From: Asticcacaulis machinosus
GTDB lineage: Bacteria; Pseudomonadota; Alphaproteobacteria; Caulobacterales; Caulobacteraceae
Direction: 5' to 3'
DNA: 64,000 bases
Assembly: GCF_028550435.1 (NCBI RefSeq)
Contig: NZ_JAQQKV010000001.1
Span: forward strand, 1,364,001 to 1,428,000
Shown here: piece after piece, positions 9,156-18,035 of the stretch
Layout: every line of letters starts with the position of its first letter
Position numbering within the stretch: the first letter of the stretch is position 1
Notes under the pieces: generated by a model
Databases searched by the model: none
The model's input: the letters and a program-made list of their open reading frames with translations, nothing else
Told to the model about the DNA's origin: nothing
Translations under genes and position numbers: made by a program

Positions 9156-11279
9156 ATGAACCTGCTGGAACGTGTGGATACTCTGCTGGGCGACAAAAAA
9201 GATCTGACCAAACAGATCGCACTGGTCGCCGCCCCCATCCTGATTTTCCTGTGGTTTTTTCATCCGGCCGTGCTCGACCCGACCAATGTAAGCTGGCTGT
9301 TCCAGAAAGACTGGGGCCAGCATGTGCTGGGTTGGCACGCCTTTCGTTATGGCGCTGATGGCTTCAACCATCAGAATTTGCTGGCTCACCCGACGGGTTT
9401 GAGCGTCATCTATACCGACTCCAATCCGCTGTTTGCCCTGCCGCTGAAGCTGATATCTCCGCTCCTGCCCGCCAATTTCCAGTATATCGGGCCGTGGTTC
9501 CTGTTCTGCATTTGCGCCCATTTTTATCTGGCCTATAAGCTGCTGGAGCGCCACGCCCCGTCATTTTGGGCGGCGCTTACCGGTGCCATTCTGCTGACGC
9601 TGGTGCCAACCCTATTCAACCGCATCATGCACGATACGCTGGTGGCACAATTCCTGATCCTGTGGGCGTTTTACATCTATTTCGAGATCAATGAGCCGCG
9701 CCGCAAAGCCATTCATTGGGCGATCATGCTGGGGGTGACGGGCTTTATTCACCCCTATATTCTGATCATGGTGCTGGCCCTGTGGGGCGGTGAGCAACTC
9801 CGCCGCGTCTGGCCGCAACTTATGACGCGTGAGTTCGTGCAGGTCGCCCGCACCGTCGGGGTGGCAATTCTCACCTTGCTGGCGCCCATCATTACGCTCG
9901 GCCTGTCAGGCGCCTATGCCGCAGGTCAAAGTGCGGGCAGCTTCGGCTATGGCTTCTATTCTATGGGCCTTGACGCCCTGTTCAATCCGGCACGTAAGGA
10001 TTTCACCTTCGGCGGTCTGGTCTCGGTGCCTCAGGACTCAGGGCAGGCGATGGAAGGCTTCATGTATATGGGCGCAGGGCTTTTGTTCCTGATCGTCGCC
10101 GCCACTGTGTTGTTTTACCGCTCAGAAAGCGCGCGCACTATTCGCGACACCCTGTTAAAATCGGTGTGGCTGATCGGGCCATTTGCGGTGTTGTTCATCA
10201 TTGCTTTGTCGAGCAAGGTGCAGTTCTACGACATTGAAATCTTTAAGTATGAGACGCCCAAGGCCCTCGACGGCGTACTGGGCATCATGCGGGCGTCTGG
10301 GCGGATGTTCTGGCCGATGGCCTATTTTATGGTGCTGCTGGCGATCCTGACCGTGTACCGCACCCGCCTCAAGACCGTGGCAATTATCCTGCCCTTGGCT
10401 CTGGTGATACAGGTCATCGACATCGCCCCGTTTGCCAAGTCGGTGCACTCCGAAACCGCGATGGCCGCCAACCGAACCGTCTATCAGAAGGTGCCGTCAA
10501 AGCTGTGGGACGACCTGATCACCAACTCTGATCTGGTGTCGTTTCAGCCCGCCAATGCCCACATCAATAAGCGCCTGTTTTATGAGCTAACCTGGCGCTC
10601 GGTGTCCCACGCCGTGCCGGTAAACACCATGTACGCGGCCCGTCCACATCCGCGCCAGACCCAGCTTGAGCGCATTGCTCACACCAATTTTGTGGAGGGT
10701 AAGCTCGATCCGAATACCCTCTATGTCTTTTTCAATAAGTGTCAGGCTCCGGCCGGCGCGCAGGCCCGTCTGCGCGAACTGGACGGCGTGTTTATCCTGC
10801 CACCGGTGAAGATGCTGGATAAACTGCCTGCCGATCCGCAGGTACCGGGTATCGAATACGGCGAAGACTATAACTTCACCTGGAACGCACAGGGCGCCTG
10901 CTTCCTTGAGGACAACTGGCTGTCGCCTGACTCAAAAGGCGTATGGAGCCGCGCCGGTCAACCGGCAGAGCTTAACCTGCCGCTGGCCGACCGACCACGC
11001 CATGACATCAGCCTGTCGATGAGCCTGTTAAGCTTCCTGAGCGGCAATAAAACAAAGGTTTATGTCAATGATCGCCTGCTGACGCACCTTGATCTTACGA
11101 CCCAGATCACCGACCATGAAATTGTCATTCCGCGCCGCTGGGTTAAGGGCAAATCCCTGAACATCCGCCTAGAGCCCGATATTGAGGCCTCGCTCAAGCC
11201 GTCGCCCAAAGCGTCTGCCAGCGCCCGCAAGCTCGGCATCCGGCTTTATGACCTGCGCCTGAGTGAAACCAAGGGCTGA
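9156..11279 (+). CDS. Multi-pass membrane protein, DUF6311-like, paralogue 1
   Basis: 707 residues. The first ~420 contain about ten to twelve hydrophobic segments separated by short loops; the rest is soluble and probably periplasmic, ending in a predicted beta-sandwich-like region. The N-terminal periplasmic loop has acidic/aromatic motifs (DWGQHVLGWHAFRYG, TDSNPLFALPLKL, FQYIGPW) that resemble the DUF6311 family, which has a GT-C glycosyltransferase-like layout. A role in transferring lipid-linked sugars at the cell surface is therefore an inference, not shown. AAGGA lies about 12 bases upstream of the ATG. A clear paralogue follows on the same strand after 151 bases. Confidence 0.75.
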   Translation: MNLLERVDTLLGDKKDLTKQIALVAAPILIFLWFFHPAVLDPTNVSWLFQKDWGQHVLGWHAFRYGADGFNHQNLLAHPTGLSVIYTDSNPLFALPLKLISPLLPANFQYIGPWFLFCICAHFYLAYKLLERHAPSFWAALTGAILLTLVPTLFNRIMHDTLVAQFLILWAFYIYFEINEPRRKAIHWAIMLGVTGFIHPYILIMVLALWGGEQLRRVWPQLMTREFVQVARTVGVAILTLLAPIITLGLSGAYAAGQSAGSFGYGFYSMGLDALFNPARKDFTFGGLVSVPQDSGQAMEGFMYMGAGLLFLIVAATVLFYRSESARTIRDTLLKSVWLIGPFAVLFIIALSSKVQFYDIEIFKYETPKALDGVLGIMRASGRMFWPMAYFMVLLAILTVYRTRLKTVAIILPLALVIQVIDIAPFAKSVHSETAMAANRTVYQKVPSKLWDDLITNSDLVSFQPANAHINKRLFYELTWRSVSHAVPVNTMYAARPHPRQTQLERIAHTNFVEGKLDPNTLYVFFNKCQAPAGAQARLRELDGVFILPPVKMLDKLPADPQVPGIEYGEDYNFTWNAQGACFLEDNWLSPDSKGVWSRAGQPAELNLPLADRPRHDISLSMSLLSFLSGNKTKVYVNDRLLTHLDLTTQITDHEIVIPRRWVKGKSLNIRLEPDIEASLKPSPKASASARKLGIRLYDLRLSETKG

Positions 11280-11430
11280 AAACAGTTCGCAATCCCTTGA
11301 ATTCTCAGTGTGCCCGGCTATAGTCGACGGGCATTGGGGGCGGGTTTAAATTACCGTAGCATTGTTGGGCTAAATCCAGCGAACTTCGTTTGCACGCCTG
11401 CATCCGTTCGCTGTTTTTAAGTCTGAGACC

Positions 11431-13515
11431 ATGCCTGATAATTCGTCTGCGCCCTACCATACGGTTCTGAAATTCACAGCCCCTATCCTGCTGTTTCTGC
11501 TGTTTTTTACGCCGGACATACTTGATCCGACCAATGTCGGCTGGCTGATGCGCGGCGACTGGGCGCAGCATTTTCTGGGCTGGCATGCCTATCGTAACGG
11601 CGCCGACGGCTTTAACCATCAGAACCTGCTCGGTTATCCCACGGGTCAGAGCGTTATCTACACCGACTCAAATCCGTTTCTCGCCTTTCCGTTCAAGCTG
11701 ATTTCCCCCCTGCTGCCCGATTATTTCCAATATATAGGCCCGTGGTTTTTGCTATGTATCTGCCTGCATTATTTTATTGCCTATAGGCTGGTGTCACGCC
11801 ATGCGCCGGGGCCGTGGTCAGCACTGGCCGGCGCGGTTCTGCTGACCCTATTGCCGACGCTTTTTGGGCGTATCGGCCACGATACGCTGGTGGCGCACTG
11901 GCTCATTCTCGGCGCAATTTATATCTTTTTTGAGGTTGATGGCGAAAAGCGCAAATGGATTGCCTACAGTGGGCTGCTGGCTCTGTGTGGGTTTATCCAT
12001 CCCTATATTCTGGTCATGGTTCTGGCGATATGGGGTGCTGACTGGTTGCGCATCCTTGGCCCGCAGTGGCAAACCAAGGACGTGAAGGGGCTTGGGGTTT
12101 CAGGCCTTAAAATGGCGGTGACCTTACTGGCACCCATTGTAGCTCTTGCGATTTCCGGCGCGTTTTCTGGCTCCAGCGCCAAAAGCGGCGGGTTTGGCCT
12201 CTATTCGATGGGGCTGGACGCACCGTTCAACCCGTCCAACAAATCCTTCATGCTGCCGTTCCTGTCGGTACAGCAGGACGAAGGACAGGCCTTTGAAGGC
12301 TTTCAGTATCTGGGCCTTGGGCTTTTGTTCCTGATCGGGGCGGCCATCTGGCTCTACCGTAAATCCGAAGAGTCACGCACCGTCAAAGAGATACTGATTA
12401 AGGCCAAACCGCTCAAATGGCCAATGATCGCGCTGCTGGTGCTGGCTATATCGCACAAGATCCAGTTTTATAACATATTGCTCTTAAAACTGCCCCTGCC
12501 GGATTTTCTTGAAGACCTGTTCAACATCGTGCGGGCCTCAGGCCGCCTGTTTTGGCCAATCGCCTATCTTATGGTGTTTCTGGCGCTGCTGACGCTGTAC
12601 CGGTCACGCCCGAAGACCATGACCATCGTCCTGTCCGCGGCCGTTGTTTTGCAATTCATGGATTTGTCAGGCTTTGCCACCCAGACCAAGGGCCTGACGG
12701 CGCGCGCCTCTGACCGGACCGTCTTCACCATCGCCAAAAGCCCTGAGTGGGATAAGCTGATCAAAGGCAGCGATCTGGTGTCGTTTCAAGCCCCTTCGGT
12801 CCATAGCAACCAGCCCCTGTTCTACGAAGTGACCATGCACGCCGTCTCCCATAAGGTGCCGGTCAATACTATGTATGCCGCCCGTGATAACCTCAAACAA
12901 TCGGCATTGGAGTATGAAGAATATAAGCGTTACCTGAACGGTCAGCTTAATCCGCACCACCTTTACGTCATGCTCAACAAATGCCCTGCCCCCAAAGGGG
13001 TGGAGCATCGTCTGCGCGAACTGGACGGCATCTGGGTCATTCCGCCCGCCGGGCTGGAAACCCGGCTCAAGACCATTCCGCAGGTGCCGACATTTGAGAT
13101 CAATAAACCCCACCCCATAACCTGGGACAGTCCGGCAGCGTGCCTGTTTGGTCAGGGCTGGCGGCTGCCGGAGCGGGTCGGCGTGTGGACCGAAGGGCCA
13201 AAGGCTGAGGTCAACATCTCCCTGCCGGCCCCCTCCCTCACCGCTATGACTTTGGATATCAATGCCCGCGCCATGAAGGCGGCTCAGGTCGATATCTATG
13301 CCAATGGTGTGCCGGTCGGCCGATTCGAAATGCCGAAAAAGGATGCCGACTATTCGGTCACTATTCCGCAAACCGTAGCGGCTCAATCTCAAACGCTGAA
13401 TATCCGCTTTGTGGTAACCCCGCCCCCCGAAGACTTAAAAAAGCCCCTACAGAAAGATCTGAAACCCGAACATTTACGGCTTAAGATTTCAAGTTTCACC
13501 CTCAAAAACACCTGA
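11431..13515 (+). CDS. Multi-pass membrane protein, DUF6311-like, paralogue 2
   Basis: 694 residues, the same architecture as the preceding gene and alignable over its whole length by eye: DWAQHFLGWHAYRNGADGF, TDSNPFLAFPFKLISPLLP and FQYIGPWFLL in the N-terminal part, SGRLFWPIAYLMV in the last membrane part, then a soluble half with SHKVPVNTMYAA and LYVMLNKCPAP matching the paralogue. A tandem duplication that has diverged well beyond recent copies. No strong ribosome binding site before the ATG. Likely a membrane glycosyltransferase-like or envelope assembly protein; substrate unknown. The gap to greA (13516-13747) has no gene. Confidence 0.75.
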   Translation: MPDNSSAPYHTVLKFTAPILLFLLFFTPDILDPTNVGWLMRGDWAQHFLGWHAYRNGADGFNHQNLLGYPTGQSVIYTDSNPFLAFPFKLISPLLPDYFQYIGPWFLLCICLHYFIAYRLVSRHAPGPWSALAGAVLLTLLPTLFGRIGHDTLVAHWLILGAIYIFFEVDGEKRKWIAYSGLLALCGFIHPYILVMVLAIWGADWLRILGPQWQTKDVKGLGVSGLKMAVTLLAPIVALAISGAFSGSSAKSGGFGLYSMGLDAPFNPSNKSFMLPFLSVQQDEGQAFEGFQYLGLGLLFLIGAAIWLYRKSEESRTVKEILIKAKPLKWPMIALLVLAISHKIQFYNILLLKLPLPDFLEDLFNIVRASGRLFWPIAYLMVFLALLTLYRSRPKTMTIVLSAAVVLQFMDLSGFATQTKGLTARASDRTVFTIAKSPEWDKLIKGSDLVSFQAPSVHSNQPLFYEVTMHAVSHKVPVNTMYAARDNLKQSALEYEEYKRYLNGQLNPHHLYVMLNKCPAPKGVEHRLRELDGIWVIPPAGLETRLKTIPQVPTFEINKPHPITWDSPAACLFGQGWRLPERVGVWTEGPKAEVNISLPAPSLTAMTLDINARAMKAAQVDIYANGVPVGRFEMPKKDADYSVTIPQTVAAQSQTLNIRFVVTPPPEDLKKPLQKDLKPEHLRLKISSFTLKNT

Positions 13516-13747
13516 AATCATAGCCTTAAGGCCCTCGCAATTTAAGGGGTTTAACCTTGCGGCAAAACACGATATAAGGCCGCCCCGGATGAAATCCCCC
13601 TTTGCGTTTTATACAGTTTTTAGTCGCGAAGATCGCTTGCAACCGGCATAAACCGTATCTATCTTTTCACTTCGGTCGTAGGCACCCTCGACCGGACGTG
13701 AAATCTTTTTTTTATTCCTCTGGGTGCATTTAAGAAATCAATCGCAC

Positions 13748-14221
13748 ATGGAAAAAGTGCCGATGACGGGCGAAGGCTATCGCGCCCTCGACGAAGAATT
13801 GAAGCGTTTGAAGTCTATTGAGCGTCCAACCGTGATTGCGGCGATCTCTGAGGCGCGCTCGCACGGCGACCTGTCGGAAAACGCCGAATACCATGCCGCT
13901 AAGGAGCGTCAGGGCTGGATCGAAGGCCGAATCGCTGAGATCGAAGATAAGATCAGCCGCGCTCAGGTCATCGATGTGACCAAGCTGTCGGGTGAGAACA
14001 TCAAATTCGGCGCGACCGTAACCGTCGTTGACGAAGACACCGAAGAAGAAGGCCGCTATCAGGTGGTGGGCGAACACGAAGCCGATGTGAAATCGGGCAA
14101 GATTTCGCTGACCTCGCCGCTATCGCGCGCCATGATGGGCAAGGAAGTCGGCGATGTCGTCGAAGTCCCGACCCCCAGCGGCGTCAAGGCCTATGAGATT
14201 CTTAAGGTCGAATGGATCTAG
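13748..14221 (+). CDS. greA: Transcription elongation factor GreA
   Basis: 157 residues, the standard GreA length. Stimulates cleavage of the transcript 3' end in backtracked RNA polymerase. N-terminal antiparallel coiled coil (to ~75) with the acidic tip (residues 40-48, [15 protein letters not shown] context), then the C-terminal FKBP-like domain ending in YEILKVEWI. The ATG at 13748 ([10 protein letters not shown]) is used because it gives the family N-terminus; a GTG 24 bases earlier would add an unsupported extension. Followed by two hairpins, the second a strong terminator. Confidence 0.96.
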   Translation: MEKVPMTGEGYRALDEELKRLKSIERPTVIAAISEARSHGDLSENAEYHAAKERQGWIEGRIAEIEDKISRAQVIDVTKLSGENIKFGATVTVVDEDTEEEGRYQVVGEHEADVKSGKISLTSPLSRAMMGKEVGDVVEVPTPSGVKAYEILKVEWI

Positions 14222-14281
14222 GCTGATCGCAAAAAAGTTTGAGGCTACGCCTCAATACATTTTTCGCGTAACATTAAAGGT

Positions 14282-14326
14282 CAAAGACTTGCTCGGGGCG
14301 GCCCGTCGCAAGTCTTTGGCTTTTTT
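14282..14326 (+). terminator. Terminator after greA
   Basis: Perfect 11-base stem CAAAGACTTGC (14282-14292) and GCAAGTCTTTG (14308-14318) followed by GC and six T. A smaller hairpin TTGAGGC-TAC-GCCTCAA (14239-14255) lies just after the greA stop. Confidence 0.9.
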
Positions 14327-14331
14327 AGTAA

Positions 14332-15372
14332 ATGGAAGACATGACGGCCTCTGACGATACCCTGCATATTCCCGAAGGGCGACCGCTGACCATCTGGGCG
14401 GTGTCGGACGGGCGCGCGGGCATGGAAAATCAGGTGCTGGGGCTGGCGCAGGCGATTGCGCGCAAAACCCACGCCCAGATCGTCACCCGCCATATCCGCT
14501 ATCGCCGCCTGTTTGATCGCTGGCCAACGTTCCTGAAGCTATGGCCCGATCAGATGCTTAAGCGCGATTCCGATCCGGTCGGACCGCCCTATCCTGACAT
14601 ATGGATTGCCGCTGGCCGCGCCACCCTGCCCCACAGCCTGCGTATGAAAGCCGCCTCACAGGGTAAGACCCTGGTGGTGCAGCTTCAGGACCCGCGTGCA
14701 AATCTGAGCGCCTTCGATCTGGTCGTCGCCCCCCAGCATGATCAGGTAACCGGCGATAATGTGCTGTCGATTCTGGGCGCCCCTCACCGCATCACAAAAG
14801 AACGACTGGCCGCCGAATTCGCACCGTGGGCCGAACGCTTCAAAGACTTCTCCGGCCCATTCGTGGCCGTACTGATCGGTGGAAAATCCAAGTCCCATGA
14901 CCTTAGCCGCGACCGCGCCGAGACGATGGCTGCCGATATCCGCCGGGCTGTTGTAGCCACTAAGGGGACATTGCTGCTGACCATTTCACGCCGCACGCCT
15001 GAGGCCGCCCGCGATATATTGGTGAGCGCCCTCAAAGACCTGCCCGGCCTGATCTACACCGGCGGCGGCGACAACCCCTATTTCGCCTTCCTGCACAAGT
15101 GCGACCACATCTTAGTCACCGAAGACTCGATCAATATGGCGGTTGAAGCGGCCGCGACCGGCAAACCCGTCCACATCCTCAGCATGGATCGCCGCTCGGC
15201 ACTGAAATCAACGCGCAAGTTCGATGAGTTCCACCGCGCTTTGCAGGACTACGGCGCCGCGCGTCCTTTTAATGGTGAGTTGCGCACATGGTCATATACG
15301 CCCTTGAATGAAACCGCCCGCGCCGCCGAAGCCGTGCTCGCGCTACTAAAATCACGAGCGACACCATCTTAA
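14332..15372 (+). CDS. ELM1-family protein (mitochondrial fission ELM1-like)
   Basis: 346 residues resembling the bacterial members of the ELM1 family (PF06258-like). Recognisable parts are an N-terminal VSDGRAGMENQVLGLAQA, a Rossmann-like IAAGRATLPHSLRMK, GGKSKSHDL near residue 185 and TEDSINMAVEAAATGKPVH near residue 265, the last resembling the donor-binding end of GT-B glycosyltransferases. Plant ELM1 acts in mitochondrial fission; the bacterial role is not established. The start is uncertain between ATG 14332 and ATG 14341; only weak ribosome-binding sequence is present and the greA terminator ends six bases upstream. No obvious operon partner. Confidence 0.75.
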   Translation: MEDMTASDDTLHIPEGRPLTIWAVSDGRAGMENQVLGLAQAIARKTHAQIVTRHIRYRRLFDRWPTFLKLWPDQMLKRDSDPVGPPYPDIWIAAGRATLPHSLRMKAASQGKTLVVQLQDPRANLSAFDLVVAPQHDQVTGDNVLSILGAPHRITKERLAAEFAPWAERFKDFSGPFVAVLIGGKSKSHDLSRDRAETMAADIRRAVVATKGTLLLTISRRTPEAARDILVSALKDLPGLIYTGGGDNPYFAFLHKCDHILVTEDSINMAVEAAATGKPVHILSMDRRSALKSTRKFDEFHRALQDYGAARPFNGELRTWSYTPLNETARAAEAVLALLKSRATPS

Positions 15373-15462
15373 CGGATGACAATCGCACCCCCGATACCTA
15401 TCTAAAGACCCATCGCGTAAGTTTGCGCAAATCCATTTCACGCCTGATCAGAAGTTAGCCTC

Positions 15463-16464
15463 ATGTCCCTTCCCCGCCCCTTGCGTTGCGCCATCATCGG
15501 TTCCGGCCCCGCCGGCTGGACCGCCGCCATCTATGCCGCGCGCGGCCTGCTGCATCCGGTGGTGTTTACAGGCCCACAGGCCGGTGGCCAGCTCACCATC
15601 ACCACCGATGTCGAAAACTATCCGGGCTTCTCAGAGGTCATTCAGGGGCCGTGGCTGATGGATCAGATGCAGGCTCAGGCCGTGCACATGGGCACCGAAG
15701 TCATCAACGACATCGTCGTCAAGGCTGACCTGAGTAAGCGCCCGTTCCTTCTGGAAACCGAAACGGGTGCTACCTACCTTGCCGAAACCGTCATCATCTC
15801 GACAGGCGCCCAAGCCAAGTGGCTGGGGCTGGACTCAGAAAAAACCTATCAGGGCTTTGGCGTGTCGGCCTGTGCGACCTGCGACGGGTTCTTCTATCGC
15901 AATAAGGTCGTGGCCGTCGTCGGCGGCGGCAACACCGCGGTCGAAGAAGCGCTGTTCCTGACCAAGTTTGCCTCAAAGGTTTACCTGATCCACCGCCGCG
16001 AAGAGCTGCGTTCGGAAAAAATCCTCAGTGAGCGTTTGCTGGCCGACCCGAAGATTGAGCCGATCTGGAATGTCGGCATCGATGAAATCCTAGGCGACAC
16101 CAATGAATTTGGCGCGGCGGGGGTCACCGGTGTGCGCCTCAAACACGTTGAAACCGGCGAAAAGTACGAAATCCCGCTTGATGGGGTGTTCATCGCCATT
16201 GGCCACGCCCCATCTTCGCAACTGTTTGCCGGTCAGCTTGAAACCAATTCCGGCGGCTATCTGCGCGTCCAGCCGGGCACGCCCAAGACCGCAATCGAGG
16301 GCGTATTTGCCGCCGGTGACGTGACCGACGATGTCTATCGTCAGGCGGTTACCGCGGCGGGTATGGGCTGCATGGCCGCGCTGGAGGCCGTGCGGCTGCT
16401 GGCCGAAGAAGACCACCATAAGGGCCAGAACCACGAAAACCCGGCCAAAATCGGAGCGTACTAA
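15463..16464 (+). CDS. trxB: Thioredoxin-disulfide reductase
   Basis: 333-residue FAD-dependent, NADPH-using enzyme that reduces thioredoxin. FAD-binding GSGPAGWTAAIYAARG at residues ~12-27, redox pair Cys137/Cys140 in CATCDGFFY, NADPH-binding GGGNTAVEEALFL just after it, and the C-terminal FAD motif FAAGDVTDDVYRQAVTAAG. Full length and in the normal domain order of low-molecular-weight bacterial TrxB. No strong ribosome binding site precedes the ATG. Its terminator overlaps the translation start signals of the next gene. Confidence 0.96.
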   Translation: MSLPRPLRCAIIGSGPAGWTAAIYAARGLLHPVVFTGPQAGGQLTITTDVENYPGFSEVIQGPWLMDQMQAQAVHMGTEVINDIVVKADLSKRPFLLETETGATYLAETVIISTGAQAKWLGLDSEKTYQGFGVSACATCDGFFYRNKVVAVVGGGNTAVEEALFLTKFASKVYLIHRREELRSEKILSERLLADPKIEPIWNVGIDEILGDTNEFGAAGVTGVRLKHVETGEKYEIPLDGVFIAIGHAPSSQLFAGQLETNSGGYLRVQPGTPKTAIEGVFAAGDVTDDVYRQAVTAAGMGCMAALEAVRLLAEEDHHKGQNHENPAKIGAY

Positions 16465-16502
16465 AATAGTAAACTGACACTGCACTGTCATACGCTACCC
16501 CT

Positions 16503-16534
16503 AAAAGGCTCCTGAGTTTTCAAGGAGCCTTTTT
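16503..16534 (+). terminator. Terminator of trxB that also contains the next gene's ribosome binding site
   Basis: Perfect 11-base stem AAAAGGCTCCT (16503-16513) and AGGAGCCTTTT (16523-16533), nine-base loop, T run. The AAGGAG (16522-16527) that should serve the alkaline phosphatase ATG at 16536 lies in the loop edge and 3' arm, so folding would hide it. Confidence 0.85.
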
Positions 16535-16535
16535 C

Positions 16536-18029
16536 ATGCGTGCCTCACAGATATGGTCATCCGCTTGCCTGACGGCGCTTATGGTGCTGACAACGCAGGC
16601 GTCTGCGCAAACGGATGCGGCAAACCCATATTATAGTGCCGCGCAAACGGAACTGAGCCGGAAACTGGCCGTTCAGCCTAATACGTCTAAGGCCCGCAAC
16701 ATCATCATCTTTGTCGGCGACGGCATGGGGGTATCAACCACGACCGCGGCCCGGATTCTGGCCGGACAAGAGGCGGGCAAGGACGGCGAAGCCTATGTCA
16801 TGACGATGGACGCCCTGCCGTTTTCAGGGCTGGTCAAAACCTATTCCCACGATTCGCAGGTGGCCGATTCGGCTCCGACCGCCACGGCCCTCATGTCCGG
16901 TGTCAAAAGCCGCAACAGCATTATCGGCCTGAGCCATGAGGCTGAGGTCGGCAACTGCGCGTCGGCCCAAACCACGCGTGTGGCTTCCCTGATCGAACTG
17001 GCCGAAGATGCGGGGCTGGCGACCGGTGTCGTGACCACGACCCGCATTACCCATGCCACCCCGGCCTCGGCCTATGCCCACACTCCGGAACGGGACTGGG
17101 AAGACGACGTGGAATTATCCAAGGCCGTGCGCGCCGAGGCCTGCGTCGATATCGCCCGCCAGTTGATAGAGTTCAATCATGGTGACGGGCTTGAGGTGGT
17201 GCTGGGCGGCGGGCGGCGTCATTTCCTGCCGCAAACCGTGGCCGATCCGGAATATGCCGATAAAAAAGGCCGCCGCAAGGATGGCCGCAACCTGATTGCC
17301 GACTGGCAAAAAGCCCATCCCAAGGGTCAGTATGTCTGGGATGCCAAGGGGTTTAAGGGCCTTGATCTCACCGCCAAAGGCCCGATCCTGGGGCTGTTTG
17401 AACCCGATCATATGCAGTACGAAGTCGATCGCGCCAGGGACAAGGCCGGGGAGCCGTCGCTGGCGGAGATGACCGCGCTGGCCATCACCCGCCTGAAATC
17501 CAATCCAAAAGGCTTTGTGCTGCTGGTCGAAGGCGGACGCATCGATCACGCCCATCACGCCGGTCAGGCCGGGCGCGCCCTGCATGACACCGTCGCGCTC
17601 GATAAGGCGTTACGCACAGCGCAGGAGATGACCGACAGCCGCGATACCCTGATTATCGTCACCGCCGACCACAGCCACGGCCTGACCATGAGCGGCTATC
17701 CGGCGCGCGGCAACCCGATTCTGGGGCTGGCAAAAGATTCCGAGGGGAAAGTGATCAAGGCGGCCGATGGCAAGCCCTACACGACGCTTACCTATGCCAC
17801 CGGCCCCGGCGCCGAGATCAACAAACCGCGCGGCGACATCAGCGCCGTCAACACCGAGGATCCCGATTACCATCAGCAGGCCCTGCTGCCCGCCCCGTCC
17901 GCCGCCCATTCCGGTGAAGACGTGGCGGTGCGCGCCTCAGGCCCGTTCGCGCACCTGCTGCAAGGCACGATCGAGCAGAACCTGATTTTCCACGTCATGC
18001 GACACGCGGCGCAGATACCTGCACCATAG
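16536..18029 (+). CDS. Alkaline phosphatase (PhoA family), exported
   Basis: 497 residues. An N-terminal signal peptide ending near TQASAQ sends it to the periplasm. It hydrolyses phosphate monoesters with two zinc ions and one magnesium. Motifs: metal-binding VGDGMG (~residue 60), phosphorylated serine Ser112 in DSAPTATA, metal ligands in EGGRIDHAHHAG and TADHSHGL. Longer than minimal PhoA, with an insert carrying the crown-like region around 380-450. Its start codon sits six bases behind the trxB hairpin, which holds its AAGGAG site. It converges with the xylanase gene, six bases separating the stops. Confidence 0.93.
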   Translation: MRASQIWSSACLTALMVLTTQASAQTDAANPYYSAAQTELSRKLAVQPNTSKARNIIIFVGDGMGVSTTTAARILAGQEAGKDGEAYVMTMDALPFSGLVKTYSHDSQVADSAPTATALMSGVKSRNSIIGLSHEAEVGNCASAQTTRVASLIELAEDAGLATGVVTTTRITHATPASAYAHTPERDWEDDVELSKAVRAEACVDIARQLIEFNHGDGLEVVLGGGRRHFLPQTVADPEYADKKGRRKDGRNLIADWQKAHPKGQYVWDAKGFKGLDLTAKGPILGLFEPDHMQYEVDRARDKAGEPSLAEMTALAITRLKSNPKGFVLLVEGGRIDHAHHAGQAGRALHDTVALDKALRTAQEMTDSRDTLIIVTADHSHGLTMSGYPARGNPILGLAKDSEGKVIKAADGKPYTTLTYATGPGAEINKPRGDISAVNTEDPDYHQQALLPAPSAAHSGEDVAVRASGPFAHLLQGTIEQNLIFHVMRHAAQIPAP

Positions 18030-18035
18030 GATTTT

